DNA of 64,000 bases from VXYL01 sp965208525 (GCA_965208525.1 OZ242340.1:124001-188000); one strand, 5' to 3'. Counted from the stretch's first letter, positions 43,253 to 53,029 are shown. Numbers and translations: made by a program. The notes: generated by a model from the sequence alone, not told the origin.

Positions 43253-44713
43253 GTGGCAGTTGCACCAACGAGTTCAGGACGGGTGATGGGCAGGGAGCGC
43301 GATGGCGTGCTTCTCTTTGCCGGGGTGCCGTATGCGGCGCCGCCGACTGGGGCGCGGCGGTTTCGGGCAGCCCAGCCGCATGAGGGCTGGAGCGACGTTC
43401 GCGATGCGCGGAAGTTTGGGCCGGCGGCGCCGCAAATTTCGAGTGGGGGGATGACTGATCCGGCGCCGGTTCGGTGGGATGAAGATTGCCTGACGCTGAA
43501 CATCCAGACGCCGGCGCTCGACGATGGCGCGAGGCCGGTGTTGGTGTGGATCCATGGCGGCGGCTATCGGAACGGGCAGGGGGCGGTGCCCTGGTACAAC
43601 GGCGCCCGTTTCGCTGCCAATGGCGATATCGTGGCGGTGACGATCAACTATCGGCTCGGCGCCTTGGGGTTCACTGATCTGTCGCGCTTTGGCGAGGAGT
43701 TCAGGGCCTCAGGCGTGAATGGGCTGCTCGACCAGATCACGGCCTTGGAGTGGGTGCGAGACAACATCGCGGGATTCGGCGGGGACCCGACCAAGGTGAC
43801 CATCGCCGGAGAGTCGGCGGGCGGGTTTAGCGTCGCGACGCTGCTTGGTTCGCCACGGGCCTCCGGCCTCTTTCGTGGGGTGGTCGCGCAAAGCGGCGCG
43901 GCGCACCATGTCTTGCCGGCGGAGGCGGGCGGGGTGGTTGCGGATCGGTTCCTGGAGGCGTTGGGCACGGATGACGTCATTGGCGTGGAAGCCGCCGGCG
44001 TCGATGCCGTCCTCGATGCGCAAACGGAGGTTGCCAGCGCCTTGGAGGGCGGGCCTGGGCTGGCTGGGGAGCTCGGCGTGCCGGTGTCGGCGTTCTATCC
44101 GGTGGTGGGCAACGAGGTGCTGCCGCAGCCGCCACTCGATGCGATCTCGGGCGCCCTCCATGCCGATGTCGCGTTGCTCGCCGGCTCGAACCGCGACGAA
44201 ACCACGCTGTGGGGCTATGGGGAGGTGGACGAGGCGCGGCTTGCCCGCACTGCGGAAGGCTTTGGCGGGCTTGATCTCATCGACACCTATCGCCGCACGC
44301 GCCCGGAAGCCTCGGTGGAACAACTGATGATCGCGCTGACGACCGACCACATGTTCCGCATCCCCGCCATCCGCCTCGCGGAGGCGCGTGCAGAGGGCGG
44401 CAAGACATGGCTCTATCAATTCAACTGGCGGTCGCGCAATGAACGCTTGGGCGCCACGCATGCGCTGGAAATCCCGTTCGCGTTCGACAACCTGCACCAA
44501 CCGGGCGTGGACGTGTTCATCGGCGACGGCCCGTCACCACAGCACGTGGCAGACGCCGTCCACGGCGCATGGACGCGCTTCATCAAGGGAGGCGATCCCG
44601 GCTTCCCGCGCTACGCCTTGGGCAGCCGCGAGACGATGGTGTTCGACGAGGCGTCCGGGGTGGTGGTGGACCCAGACGCGGAGGAACGCGAGGCTTGGGA
44701 GGGCAGGCGCTAG
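43253..44713 (+). CDS. carboxylesterase type B
   Basis: 486 residues, GTG start with AAGGAGAGG eight bases upstream. RVMGRERDGVLLFAGVPYAA is the conserved N-terminus, WDEDCLTLNIQTPAL follows, the oxyanion loop is VWIHGGGYRNGQG, the nucleophile is in GESAGGFSVA, and acid/His positions follow in NRDETTLWG and THALEIPFAFDN. No signal peptide, so cytoplasmic, unlike the lipoprotein paralogue at 28688. It hydrolyses carboxyl esters of unknown kind. Confidence 0.93.
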   Translation: MAVAPTSSGRVMGRERDGVLLFAGVPYAAPPTGARRFRAAQPHEGWSDVRDARKFGPAAPQISSGGMTDPAPVRWDEDCLTLNIQTPALDDGARPVLVWIHGGGYRNGQGAVPWYNGARFAANGDIVAVTINYRLGALGFTDLSRFGEEFRASGVNGLLDQITALEWVRDNIAGFGGDPTKVTIAGESAGGFSVATLLGSPRASGLFRGVVAQSGAAHHVLPAEAGGVVADRFLEALGTDDVIGVEAAGVDAVLDAQTEVASALEGGPGLAGELGVPVSAFYPVVGNEVLPQPPLDAISGALHADVALLAGSNRDETTLWGYGEVDEARLARTAEGFGGLDLIDTYRRTRPEASVEQLMIALTTDHMFRIPAIRLAEARAEGGKTWLYQFNWRSRNERLGATHALEIPFAFDNLHQPGVDVFIGDGPSPQHVADAVHGAWTRFIKGGDPGFPRYALGSRETMVFDEASGVVVDPDAEEREAWEGRR

Positions 44714-44757
44714 GGACACCCCAGCTTAGAGAAGGGCGCTCCAAGTCGCTCCGAGGG

Positions 44758-47700
44758 TCAGTCCGCGGGTTGGGCTTCGGGTGCCGTATGTGCTGCGGCG
44801 CTTTGCCACCAAGGCTTTGGAAGCGGCTTCTCCTGTGGCCAGATCTGATTCAGGGTATCCGCTTCGAAAACCTCTCCGTTCTTCACCACCCAAACCAAAT
44901 CCTTTGTTGCCCGCAAGTCCTCCATCGGGTCCCGGGACAGGACCACCATGTCGGCCAGCTTGCCCGGTTCGAGGGTGCCTAGGTCCTGGGCTATGCCGAT
45001 GATTTCCGCGCCGTGGCGGGTGGCGGCGGTTAGGGCCTCTATGTTGTTGAAGCCGCCGCTCGCTACCGCCCACAGTTCCCAGTGGAAGGACAAGCCTTGG
45101 AGTTGGCCATGCGAGCCGATGCCGATGCGGCCGCCGGCCTGGGAGATCTTGTGGGCTTGCTCCGCCAAGGTGCGGAATACGTGCTCGTGTTCGTGCACCC
45201 AGGGGCGACGTAGGGCGCGGGCGGCAAGGGCTTCTTGCGGGATGAAGCGGGCGAGTTTCGCGTCGGTCCACGGGGATTCGCGGGTGTAGAACCAGTTCTC
45301 GGCGGAGGGGCCGCCGAAGGCGACCAAGAGGGTTGGCGTGGAGGCCATGCCGGAACGGGCGACGAGCTGCACTACGTCCGATTGCAGCGACAACAACGGA
45401 AAGTTGTGCTCGTTGCCGGTGAAGCCGTCGATGGCGTGGGTGAGGTCGAGCTTCATGTCGAGCGCGCCTTCGGTGGTGGGCATTAGGCCGAGGTCCCGGG
45501 CGGCTTGGGCGATCCACTGTCTTTGGCGGCGGCTGCCGGCGATGTAGGACTTGAGGTTGCGCACGCGGTAGTGGGTCTTGTACCGCGCCAGCACGGCGCG
45601 GGCGTGTTTGCGGGAGGTGAACTCGTTGTCGTTGAAGATGCCTGGGCCGGTGGAGAACGCGCGCGGGCCCAGCATCAGGCCGGCGTCCACGAGGTCTTGG
45701 TAGGCGAGGATGTCCACGGTAGATGGCTGCACGTCGATGCCGGTGGTGACGCCATAGGCGAGGTTGGCGAGGAACGACCAGTTGACGAGGTCCGGCACGC
45801 GCCGGAGCGGGCGAAAGTGCGCGTGGGCGTCCACGAAGCCGGGGAGAATGGTGTGGCCGCTGGCGTCGAGCCGCGTGGCCTCCTCGGGAACCGGCGTTTC
45901 GGCATCCCCCACGGCGACGATGCGGTCGCCTTCAATGACGATCACGCCGTTCTCGATCGGCGCGGCGTCTGGGGCCATGGTGAGGATGGTGGCGCCGACA
46001 ATCGCCAGGGTGCCTTCTGGCTTGTGCCGTGGCAGCCAGACGTCGAGGGGCGTGGCGACTACCGCTTCGTGATCCTCCCGCAGGGGTTCGTCGTCATCCT
46101 TGTCTGATTTGGCGCGGCTGTTGTTCGCCGCACCAAACTCGATGCTGGCGAGGGGCCGTTGATGGAGCGTGGCCCCGGCGGTCCAAAACACCGTTTCGCC
46201 ATCCACGCTCCAGCCGAACGAGTCCGCACCGATATCCGTGAGTCGCGCCAGCGGCAGCGCGGCTGACGTGAGGTCCACCTCGGCGTTCTGCAGAGGCGTG
46301 TTCAGAAGTTCCACCAGGTAGAGCTGATGCGCGTGCAGCACGAGGGCGCGACTGCCTCCCGGTGCGAGGCGGATGTCGGCGACGCGCACCTTGTCTTCGG
46401 CGCCGTAGATGCCGTAGCCCTTCGCGGAGAGGACCTTGCGGCGGTCGCTGCCGTCGAGACGCATGGAGACGAGGCTGCCGCCGCCGCTGTCGTAGAGGTA
46501 GATGCGGTTTGGTTCCGGGCCGAAGTGCGGTTCGATCAGGCCCCGTGCCGGCGTGATGACGAGCGCCTCGCCTTGGCGGCGCGGGAGCAGCATCACGTCC
46601 GAACCCACCGGTGCGCCGAAGTCGTACTCGCGGGTGAGGCGCTCGTGGGTGGTGGCGCGCAGGACGGCGATCTGATCGCCAGCGGGCGTGAATGCCGGGT
46701 CGGTGTAGTAGGCGGGGTGCTCTGTGATGCGCCGCGGTTTGCCGCGACCGTCGGCACGAATGCGCCAGACATGCCCGCCGCGTGCGGCTTCGGCGCCGGT
46801 GGTGTCCCACGAGACGTAGACGATCTCGCGTCCGTTCGGGGACCACGCCGGTTGATAGGCGGTCTCGCCCGGCTTCGTCAGCGCCCGTGTCTGGCCGCTC
46901 TCGAGGTCGTGCACGTGCAGCGTGGTCAGCGCGGAGAAGGCCACTCGCTTGCCGTTCGGGGAGAGCACGGCATCGCTTGCCAGCCGCGCCTTCACGGGCC
47001 CGACGCCGGTCCGGTAAGGAGCGTAGAGGCTCGGTCCGAGTGTTTGCTCCACTTGCACGATGAACGGGATGTCGGTGGCCGTGCCATCGCCGATGCGAAG
47101 CCGCGTCAGGCGTCCATTGCGGGCCAGGATCAGGTGCTCGTCGTCTGGGGTGAAGGCATAGCCCGGCAGGAGGTCGCGCGTGTAGCGGGACTCCTGATCG
47201 TCGCGCTCCACCGGGGCCGTGAGCAGGCGGTCCTCGCCGGTTTCGAGGTTGCGCAGGCGTAAGGCGGTGGCGCCGGCGGCGGGTGCCGGAATGCGGGTGC
47301 CATACACCAAGAGCTTGCCGTCACTGGACAGACGTGGGCGAAAGGCGCTGCCGCGGGCGTTGGTGAGGGTGTCCTCGATACCGGACTCGATGTCGCGGCG
47401 CACGATCTGCCACAGCGGCAGCCTGAGGTCGTAGCCGAAGCCGCCGCGTTTGCTGGCGTAGTACAGGAAGCGGGCGTCAGGCGAGTAGACGGCGCCCAAG
47501 GCGTTGGATCGCCGCCGCGCCGGCGTGTCGCTCGCGGGCTTGGCGCGGGTGACGCGCACGCCTTTGCCGCCTTCCACGTGGTGCGCCCAGAGTTCGAACG
47601 TGCGCAGTCCCCACGATGTGCGCGAGACGATCACGTGGCGGCCGTCTGGCGACCAGGAAGGGGAAGCGTATTCGATGCGATCGCCACCGGCGGAGAGCTT

Positions 47701-48087
47701 CGATGGATCGCTGCCGTCGGCGGCCATGATCCATAGGTTCTCGGTGCCGTCCCGGTCGGAAAGGAAGGCGATGCGGTTGCCGTCCGGCGAGAAGGCCGGC
47801 TGGCTGTCGAAGGCCATGCCGCGGGTGAGGGCCTCGGCACGTCCCCCTTCCATGGGCACGGTGTAGAGATCGCCCAAGGCTTCGAAGACGATGGTTTGGC
47901 CGTCGGGGGAGACGTCGAGCGACATCCAGGTGACGGAGTCGGTCTCGAACGAGACGGTGCGGGCGCTTTCCGGTGCCTCTTTGACGAGGGGGAGCTCCGT
48001 GGCGGATGCCACGGCGCTCAAAGCGACGAAACACGCAAGTGCAAGCGCACGAATGCGTTTGCCACGGCCAATGGCCAACCATCTCAC
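44758..48087 (-). CDS. large secreted beta-propeller–amidohydrolase fusion
   Basis: About 1109 residues. A signal peptide (KRIRALALACFVALSAVASA) leads into TolB/PD40-type beta-propeller repeats: DVSPDGQTIVFEALGDLY, FSPDGNRIAFLSDRDGTENL, WSPDGRHVIVSR and WSPNGREIVYVSW. The last ~420 residues are a metal-dependent amidohydrolase: ILPGFVDAHAHFRPLRR, then IGSHGQLQGLSFHWEL and GTLEPGKLADMVVLSRDP. It is likely periplasmic, acting on a cyclic amide, imide or peptide. I start at GTG 48087 because the upstream in-frame part to ATG 48204 only translates the repeat element (VEGGTPSLR twice). Confidence 0.88.
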   Translation of the reverse strand: MRWLAIGRGKRIRALALACFVALSAVASATELPLVKEAPESARTVSFETDSVTWMSLDVSPDGQTIVFEALGDLYTVPMEGGRAEALTRGMAFDSQPAFSPDGNRIAFLSDRDGTENLWIMAADGSDPSKLSAGGDRIEYASPSWSPDGRHVIVSRTSWGLRTFELWAHHVEGGKGVRVTRAKPASDTPARRRSNALGAVYSPDARFLYYASKRGGFGYDLRLPLWQIVRRDIESGIEDTLTNARGSAFRPRLSSDGKLLVYGTRIPAPAAGATALRLRNLETGEDRLLTAPVERDDQESRYTRDLLPGYAFTPDDEHLILARNGRLTRLRIGDGTATDIPFIVQVEQTLGPSLYAPYRTGVGPVKARLASDAVLSPNGKRVAFSALTTLHVHDLESGQTRALTKPGETAYQPAWSPNGREIVYVSWDTTGAEAARGGHVWRIRADGRGKPRRITEHPAYYTDPAFTPAGDQIAVLRATTHERLTREYDFGAPVGSDVMLLPRRQGEALVITPARGLIEPHFGPEPNRIYLYDSGGGSLVSMRLDGSDRRKVLSAKGYGIYGAEDKVRVADIRLAPGGSRALVLHAHQLYLVELLNTPLQNAEVDLTSAALPLARLTDIGADSFGWSVDGETVFWTAGATLHQRPLASIEFGAANNSRAKSDKDDDEPLREDHEAVVATPLDVWLPRHKPEGTLAIVGATILTMAPDAAPIENGVIVIEGDRIVAVGDAETPVPEEATRLDASGHTILPGFVDAHAHFRPLRRVPDLVNWSFLANLAYGVTTGIDVQPSTVDILAYQDLVDAGLMLGPRAFSTGPGIFNDNEFTSRKHARAVLARYKTHYRVRNLKSYIAGSRRQRQWIAQAARDLGLMPTTEGALDMKLDLTHAIDGFTGNEHNFPLLSLQSDVVQLVARSGMASTPTLLVAFGGPSAENWFYTRESPWTDAKLARFIPQEALAARALRRPWVHEHEHVFRTLAEQAHKISQAGGRIGIGSHGQLQGLSFHWELWAVASGGFNNIEALTAATRHGAEIIGIAQDLGTLEPGKLADMVVLSRDPMEDLRATKDLVWVVKNGEVFEADTLNQIWPQEKPLPKPWWQSAAAHTAPEAQPAD

Positions 48088-48091
48088 AGCA

Positions 48092-48298
48092 ACCCGGAGG
48101 GAGGGCGTCCCGCCCTCCAAAGCGTGCACCCCCCGGAGGGAGGGCGTCCCGCCCTCCACACGCGCCGACAGGCGCGTCATCCTGGCAGTGGCTGCGGCGT
48201 TCATGTCCCGCCTTTCACCCTCTCTTCATCGGCGGCAAGCCGCTTGCGCGCCTTGCGGCGCGGTGGAGGGCGAGACGCCCTCCCTCCAAAGGGCTTTC
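48092..48298. repeat. composite palindromic repeat overlapping the amidohydrolase 5' region
   Basis: Two tandem copies of GGAGGGAGGGCGTCCCGCCC (about 48094 and 48135) are followed by ACGCGCCGACAGGCGCG and, near 48238–48298, by GCGCCTTGCGGCGC and GGAGGGCGAGACGCCCTCC. Same family as 41050 and 54190. The element lies across the 5' end of the amidohydrolase frame. Confidence 0.65.
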
Positions 48299-48319
48299 CC
48301 TCCCTCCCCTGGCCTCCTT

Positions 48320-49177
48320 TCATCCGCGGGCATCCGGCTGCCCTTCCGTTGCTTGCTCGTCGCTGGCGCCGTCCTGCAGTCGCTGTTCGAGTCGCGCCAG
48401 GGTCGTTCGCGTCCTCTCCAGTTCTGTCACGATTTCCTTGTAGGAGGGTTCCGACCGCAGTTCCGCCAGGCGCTCCTGCTTGGCTTCGTCGAGGTTGTTG
48501 AGCACCACCGCGATGAAGAGATTCACGACCACGAAGGTGCCCATCACCACGAAGCTGACGAAGTAGGCCCAGGCCCACCAGTGCGCCTGCATCGCCGCAT
48601 ACATGATGTCGGTCCAGTCCTCCAGCGTGACGATGCGGAACAGCGACAGCAATGCGATGCCGAGGTTGCGCCAGTGGGTGGGGTCCACCTCGTGGAAGAG
48701 GTGATAGCCCGCTACCGCATAGACGTAGAAGATGATGGACAGGAGCGCTATCACGTTGAACATGCTGGGAATGGATCGGATCAACGTGGTCACGATCAGG
48801 CGCAGTTCCGGCAAGGCGGACACCAACCGCAGCACCCGCAGCAGCCGCGCGAGGCGCGCCACGGTCGCCAGTTCCCCCGTGCTTGGCAGCAGGCTGACGA
48901 CGATGATGGTGAAGTCGAAGACGTTCCAGCCATCCTTGAAGTAGCGCTCGATGCGCGGATAGTGCGCTGCCATCTTGATGAGCGCCTCGATCACGAAGAT
49001 GCCGAGGAAGACCTGATTGGCGGTGCCTAGGCCCTCGCCGAAGCGATCCCTGGCGACGTCCCACGTGTCGAGGCCAATGACCGCCGCGTTCAGCAGGATG
49101 ATGCCGGTGATGCCGTGATTGAACCAGGGCGCGCCGACGATGCGCTGTGCCCGTTTGGTGATGCTGCCGGCAGTCAT
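48320..49177 (-). CDS. voltage-gated-channel-like ion transporter (single-domain, six TM)
   Basis: 285 residues with six membrane helices of the prokaryotic Nav/Cav type. S4 carries spaced Arg residues (VARLARLLRVLRLVSALPEL). The pore has selectivity filter TLEDWTD, followed by S6 FVVMGTFVVVNLFIAVVLNN and a C-terminal coiled coil (YKEIVTELERTRTTLARLEQ) that could drive tetramer assembly. Sodium channels of this family have TLESW; TLEDWTD is closer to the TLDDWSD of calcium-selective CavAb, so Ca2+ preference is possible. Confidence 0.92.
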   Translation of the reverse strand: MTAGSITKRAQRIVGAPWFNHGITGIILLNAAVIGLDTWDVARDRFGEGLGTANQVFLGIFVIEALIKMAAHYPRIERYFKDGWNVFDFTIIVVSLLPSTGELATVARLARLLRVLRLVSALPELRLIVTTLIRSIPSMFNVIALLSIIFYVYAVAGYHLFHEVDPTHWRNLGIALLSLFRIVTLEDWTDIMYAAMQAHWWAWAYFVSFVVMGTFVVVNLFIAVVLNNLDEAKQERLAELRSEPSYKEIVTELERTRTTLARLEQRLQDGASDEQATEGQPDARG

Positions 49178-49193
49178 GGGAGGGCGCAGCGCC

Positions 49194-50681
49194 TCATTCG
49201 AGTTCGCGGAAGCCGCTCTCGGCCATGCGAGCGGCGCGGAAGATGGCGCGGCCCTTGTTCATGCTCTCCTTCCACTCGAGCCGCGCAATGGAGTCCGCGA
49301 CCACGCCGCCGCCGGCGTGGATGTAGAGCTTGCCGTCCTTGAGGATGGCGGTGCGGATGGCGATGGCGGTGTCCATGTTGCCGTTCCACGAGAGATAGCC
49401 CACGGCGCCGCCATAGATGCCGCGCTTGACCGGCTCGAGTTCGTCGATGATCTCCATGGCACGAATCTTTGGTGCCCCGGAGAGCGTGCCAACGGGCAAG
49501 GTGGCACGCAGCACGTCCATCGCGCACTTGCCTTCGGCCAGCTTGCCGATGACGTTGGAGGAGATGTGCATGACGTGGGAGTAGCGTTCCACCACGAATT
49601 CCTCCGTCACCTGCACGCTGCCGATTTCGGCGACGCGCCCGACGTCGTTGCGGCCGAGGTCGATGAGCATGAGGTGTTCGGCGAGTTCCTTGGGATCGGA
49701 CAGGAGCTCTTGCTCCATCGCCAGATCCTCCTCCTCGGTGTGGCCGCGACGGCGCGTCCCGGCCAGCGGGCGGTTGACGACGGTTCCGTTTTCGACCCGG
49801 GCGAGGATTTCGGGCGAGGAACTGACGATGTGGAAATCGTCGAGATCCATGAAGTACATGTAGGGCGACGGGTTGAGGCTGCGCAGGGCGCGATAGAGGT
49901 TGATGGGCTGCGCCAGAAAGGGGATGGACATGCGCTGCGCCAGCACCACCTGCATCACATCGCCAGCACGCGTGTACTCGCGGATTCGCTCGACGCCCTG
50001 CATGAACCCCTCGCGCCCGAAGCCGGAGGCAAAGTCGCTCTCTTCCACCGGCTGGTTGGCCGTGGCGGTGTGGATGTCGGGCTTGTGCGACAGCAGCCGG
50101 GCGGCGCGTGCTTCGAGCTGCTCGCGGGCGGCGGCGAGGGCACCCGGCTCTCCGGCTTCCGCCAGCGCCACCAGCTTCATGCGCCCGGAGACGTTGTCGA
50201 AGATGATCACGTCCGTCGAGAGCATGAGCAGGATGTCCGGAGTGTGCAGGTCGTCCGGCGGTGCGCCACCGGCGAGGCGCTTTTCTACGTAGCGGATGGT
50301 GTCGTAGCCGAAATAGCCAACCAGACCCCCGAAAAAGCGCGGCAGGCCCGGCAGGTCTGGCACGCGGAAGCGACGGCGGTAGTTCTCGATCCAGGTGAGC
50401 GGATCGCCGGTTTCGGCCGCTTCCGTGACGGTGCCGCGGTGCGTGACCGTGAGCCGATTGCCATGGACCCGCAAGATGGTGTCGGAGGGCAGCCCGATGA
50501 TCGAATACCGCCCCCACTTCTCACCCCCTTGCGCGGCGGATTCGAGCAGATACGAGAACGGCCCCGTCGCCAGCTTCACGTAGGTGGAAAGCGGCGTATC
50601 GAGATCTGCCAGCGCCTCGTGGACGACGGGGATGTGCGTGTGCCCTTGCGCCGCAAGGCTGTCGAAGTCCTGCTGGTTCAC
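49194..50681 (-). CDS. trpE: anthranilate synthase component I
   Basis: 495 residues, closely colinear with Pseudomonas TrpE. The N-terminal feedback site segment reads YLLESAAQGGEKWGRYSIIG; the chorismate-binding core includes SSSPEILARVENG, PLAGTRRRGHTEEEDLAM, LIDLGRNDVGRVAE and GTLSGAPKIRAMEII. With TrpG it converts chorismate and glutamine to anthranilate. I start at GTG 50681 (VNQQDFDSL) because the Pseudomonas protein begins MNREEF; an ATG 20 codons upstream lacks similarity. trpG is not in view. No leader-peptide attenuator was seen upstream. Confidence 0.96.
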   Translation of the reverse strand: MNQQDFDSLAAQGHTHIPVVHEALADLDTPLSTYVKLATGPFSYLLESAAQGGEKWGRYSIIGLPSDTILRVHGNRLTVTHRGTVTEAAETGDPLTWIENYRRRFRVPDLPGLPRFFGGLVGYFGYDTIRYVEKRLAGGAPPDDLHTPDILLMLSTDVIIFDNVSGRMKLVALAEAGEPGALAAAREQLEARAARLLSHKPDIHTATANQPVEESDFASGFGREGFMQGVERIREYTRAGDVMQVVLAQRMSIPFLAQPINLYRALRSLNPSPYMYFMDLDDFHIVSSSPEILARVENGTVVNRPLAGTRRRGHTEEEDLAMEQELLSDPKELAEHLMLIDLGRNDVGRVAEIGSVQVTEEFVVERYSHVMHISSNVIGKLAEGKCAMDVLRATLPVGTLSGAPKIRAMEIIDELEPVKRGIYGGAVGYLSWNGNMDTAIAIRTAILKDGKLYIHAGGGVVADSIARLEWKESMNKGRAIFRAARMAESGFRELE

Positions 50682-50853
50682 GGTCGATCCAAAGCATGCC
50701 GGATCGTGAAAGGCGCGAAGTTTGCCGCAAAACGCCGCCAAGGTCGTGCCTTCTTTGGCGGGATGCCGAAACGCGAGGCAAGCGTCCGCCGCCCTCGCAA
50801 GGCAATAGCGCGCCCTCCGCCTCCAAGCCTAGCCATCGAACGCCGCGGCGCGC

Positions 50854-50881
50854 TTGTCATCGGCTGCCGTGCCCGTAAGAT
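50854..50881 (+). promoter_or_regulatory. predicted sigma-70 promoter of dapA
   Basis: TTGTCA (50854–50859) and TAAGAT (50876–50881) with a 16-bp spacer lie 28 bp before the dapA start, in the 227-bp spacer shared with trpE. Nothing else stands out there. Confidence 0.5.
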
Positions 50882-50908
50882 GCGGCTGCAACAGGCATTG
50901 GAACGACC

Positions 50909-51799
50909 ATGACGATGACGAAGGGCCTCTGCGGCAGCCTCGTGGCGCTCATCACGCCCATGACGCGCTCGGGCGATGTGGATTTCGGGGCGTTGGATCG
51001 TCTGATCGACTGGCACATCGAGTCCGGCACCCACGGCATCGTGCCGGTGGGCACCACGGGCGAATCCGCCACCTTGACGATCCCGGAACACCACCGGGTC
51101 ATCGAAGCGACCATCAGGCGCGTGGATGGCCGCGTGCCGGTGATCGCCGGCGTCGGTGCCAACGCCACCGCCGAAGCCATCGAACTCACGAGCGCCGCCA
51201 AGGAAGCCGGCGCGGACTACGGCCTCTCCGTAACGCCCTACTACAACAAGCCGCCGCAAGAGGGCCTCTACCGCCACTTCATGGCCATTGCCGACGCCGT
51301 GGAGTTGCCTCTCGTGCTCTACAACGTGCCGCCGCGCACCTCCATCGACATGCAGGCCGAAACCGTGGCTCGCCTGGCGCCGCACCCCAACATCGTCGCC
51401 ATCAAGGAAGCCTGCGGCGATGCCGACCGGGTGGCCGAAATCCGCGCGCTGGCCGGTGACGAATTCATCCTCCTGTCGGGCGAGGATGCCCAAACCCTCA
51501 CCATGATGGGCCACGGCGCCGCTGGAACCATCACGGTGACCGCCAACGTCCTGCCGGAACACATGGCACGGTTCTGCCAGGCGCATCTCGACGGCGATGC
51601 AGCAGGTGCCGCGAAGATCGACGCCGAACTGCAACCCATCCACGATGTGCTGTTCATCGAGACCAGCCCCATCCCCACGAAGTGGGCGCTTGCGGCAATG
51701 GGACGGATCGACGCCGGCATCCGCTTGCCGCTGGTGGAACTGACTGAGGCGTCACAGGTCGAAGTTGGGCGGCGACTTTCTGCAATTGGCGCACTGTGA
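50909..51799 (+). CDS. dapA: 4-hydroxy-tetrahydrodipicolinate synthase
   Basis: 296 residues, colinear with E. coli DapA. PVGTTGESATL binds pyruvate carboxylate; the catalytic Tyr is in LVLYNVPPRTSID, and the Schiff-base Lys in IVAIKEACGD. VIAGVGANATAEAIEL and VTPYYNKPPQEGLYRHF match the family. It condenses pyruvate with aspartate semialdehyde in lysine and peptidoglycan precursor synthesis. Its stop overlaps the GTG start of bamC, the standard dapA–bamC (nlpB) arrangement of gammaproteobacteria. Confidence 0.97.
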   Translation: MTMTKGLCGSLVALITPMTRSGDVDFGALDRLIDWHIESGTHGIVPVGTTGESATLTIPEHHRVIEATIRRVDGRVPVIAGVGANATAEAIELTSAAKEAGADYGLSVTPYYNKPPQEGLYRHFMAIADAVELPLVLYNVPPRTSIDMQAETVARLAPHPNIVAIKEACGDADRVAEIRALAGDEFILLSGEDAQTLTMMGHGAAGTITVTANVLPEHMARFCQAHLDGDAAGAAKIDAELQPIHDVLFIETSPIPTKWALAAMGRIDAGIRLPLVELTEASQVEVGRRLSAIGAL

Positions 51800-52935
51800 C
51801 AGAACTCCGATGCGATGGCGTGTTCGCTCACCCTCCGGCTAGGAGCCAGCGCCGTTTTCTGCGCGGCAGGCTCCTAGGGCGGGTCCTAGGCGCCTGCGCC
51901 GCAACTGCACTAGTAGCGGGATGTGGCTGGTGGACCAGCGAGGAACGCTCGCCCTACCCCTACCTCAACGCCGAGCCCGGTGGCACGCTTGAGGTGCCGA
52001 CGGACCTCGTCGGCGTCACCATCGAAGACACTTGGCCGATTCCCGACATCGACGACCACCCCTTGGCCCGGGTCTATCCCGGCCAAGCCCCGCGGCCAGA
52101 GATCTTCGTCGGCCGCGAAGATCGGGACGCCGTCAAGATTCAGCGCTTGGGCGAACGCCGTTGGGTGGTCGTGGCGGACCCGCCGGAGCTGGTCTGGCCG
52201 GTGGTCAAGCAGTTCCTCACCGACGCCAGCGTCGCCATCGCCGGCGAAGACCCGCCGCAAGGCGTGATCGACGGCGGCTGGCTCGACATTGCCAGCGGCG
52301 ATTCCGAGGACATCATCCGCTCGACCCTGCGCACGGCGAGGGAGGAGGCGGACGTCACCACTGGCCGCGACCGCGTACGCTTCCGCGTCGAGCAGGGCAT
52401 CCGCCGGGGTTCCACCGAGATCCATTTGCGCCACGAGAACGACGCCCTGATGCAGCCGCAGGACGTGCTCGCGGAGACCTCGGCCATTCCGGGCGCGGAA
52501 GAGTCGATTCTTGGCGAATTCGGCAGCTACTACGCTGCTGGCGTCGCCAGCGAAACCGTCTCCATGGTGGGCCGCGACGTGGCAACCGAGAGCAAGGCGC
52601 GAGTGGAACGCGATGAGGCCGGTCATCCTGTCCTGCGCCTGAACGTCGATTTTGACCGCGCCTGGGCCACCGTGAGCCAGGCCTTGGGCCGCGCCGCCGT
52701 CGACGTGCTCCGCGAAGACCGCGACGCTGCCCTGATCGAGGCCATGGTGGAGCCCGAAGGCGCCGGTGTCGCTCGCCTCTTGCGCGGCAGGTCGCAACGC
52801 GCACGCCCGGTGCGCATCCGCATCACCCCCGAAGACGACGGCTACGTGGTCAACGTGCTCAGCCTCGAAGGCGCACCCGTGGCGGTGGAACTCAGCGAAC
52901 GCGTCCTCGCCGTGCTGCGGGAATACGCCGCCTGA
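51796..52935 (+). CDS. bamC: outer-membrane protein assembly factor BamC
   Basis: 379 residues, GTG start overlapping the dapA stop. A lipobox ALVAGCGW near residue 43 marks the mature N-terminal Cys after an unusually long, Arg-rich leader (RSQRRFLRGRLLGRVLGA). The unstructured N-terminal lariat-like segment PYLNAEPGGTLEVPTDL and two helix-grip domains follow. BamC is an outer-membrane lipoprotein of the Bam beta-barrel assembly complex. The true start may lie further in, which would shorten the leader. The context dapA–bamC supports identity. Confidence 0.9.
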   Translation: MTELRCDGVFAHPPARSQRRFLRGRLLGRVLGACAATALVAGCGWWTSEERSPYPYLNAEPGGTLEVPTDLVGVTIEDTWPIPDIDDHPLARVYPGQAPRPEIFVGREDRDAVKIQRLGERRWVVVADPPELVWPVVKQFLTDASVAIAGEDPPQGVIDGGWLDIASGDSEDIIRSTLRTAREEADVTTGRDRVRFRVEQGIRRGSTEIHLRHENDALMQPQDVLAETSAIPGAEESILGEFGSYYAAGVASETVSMVGRDVATESKARVERDEAGHPVLRLNVDFDRAWATVSQALGRAAVDVLREDRDAALIEAMVEPEGAGVARLLRGRSQRARPVRIRITPEDDGYVVNVLSLEGAPVAVELSERVLAVLREYAA

Positions 52936-53029
52936 CGGCTAGCCCGAATCTCACCAGATCTCGCTTGCGGACGACGATGCACTCGCTGTGGCTGCGCAAG
53001 TCCAAGTCTGTTGCGGGCTTGCGCTGAAG

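Noticed and set aside
50742..50908. Searched for a trp leader peptide or attenuator before trpE.
   Set aside because: No short frame with consecutive Trp codons followed by paired hairpins was found.
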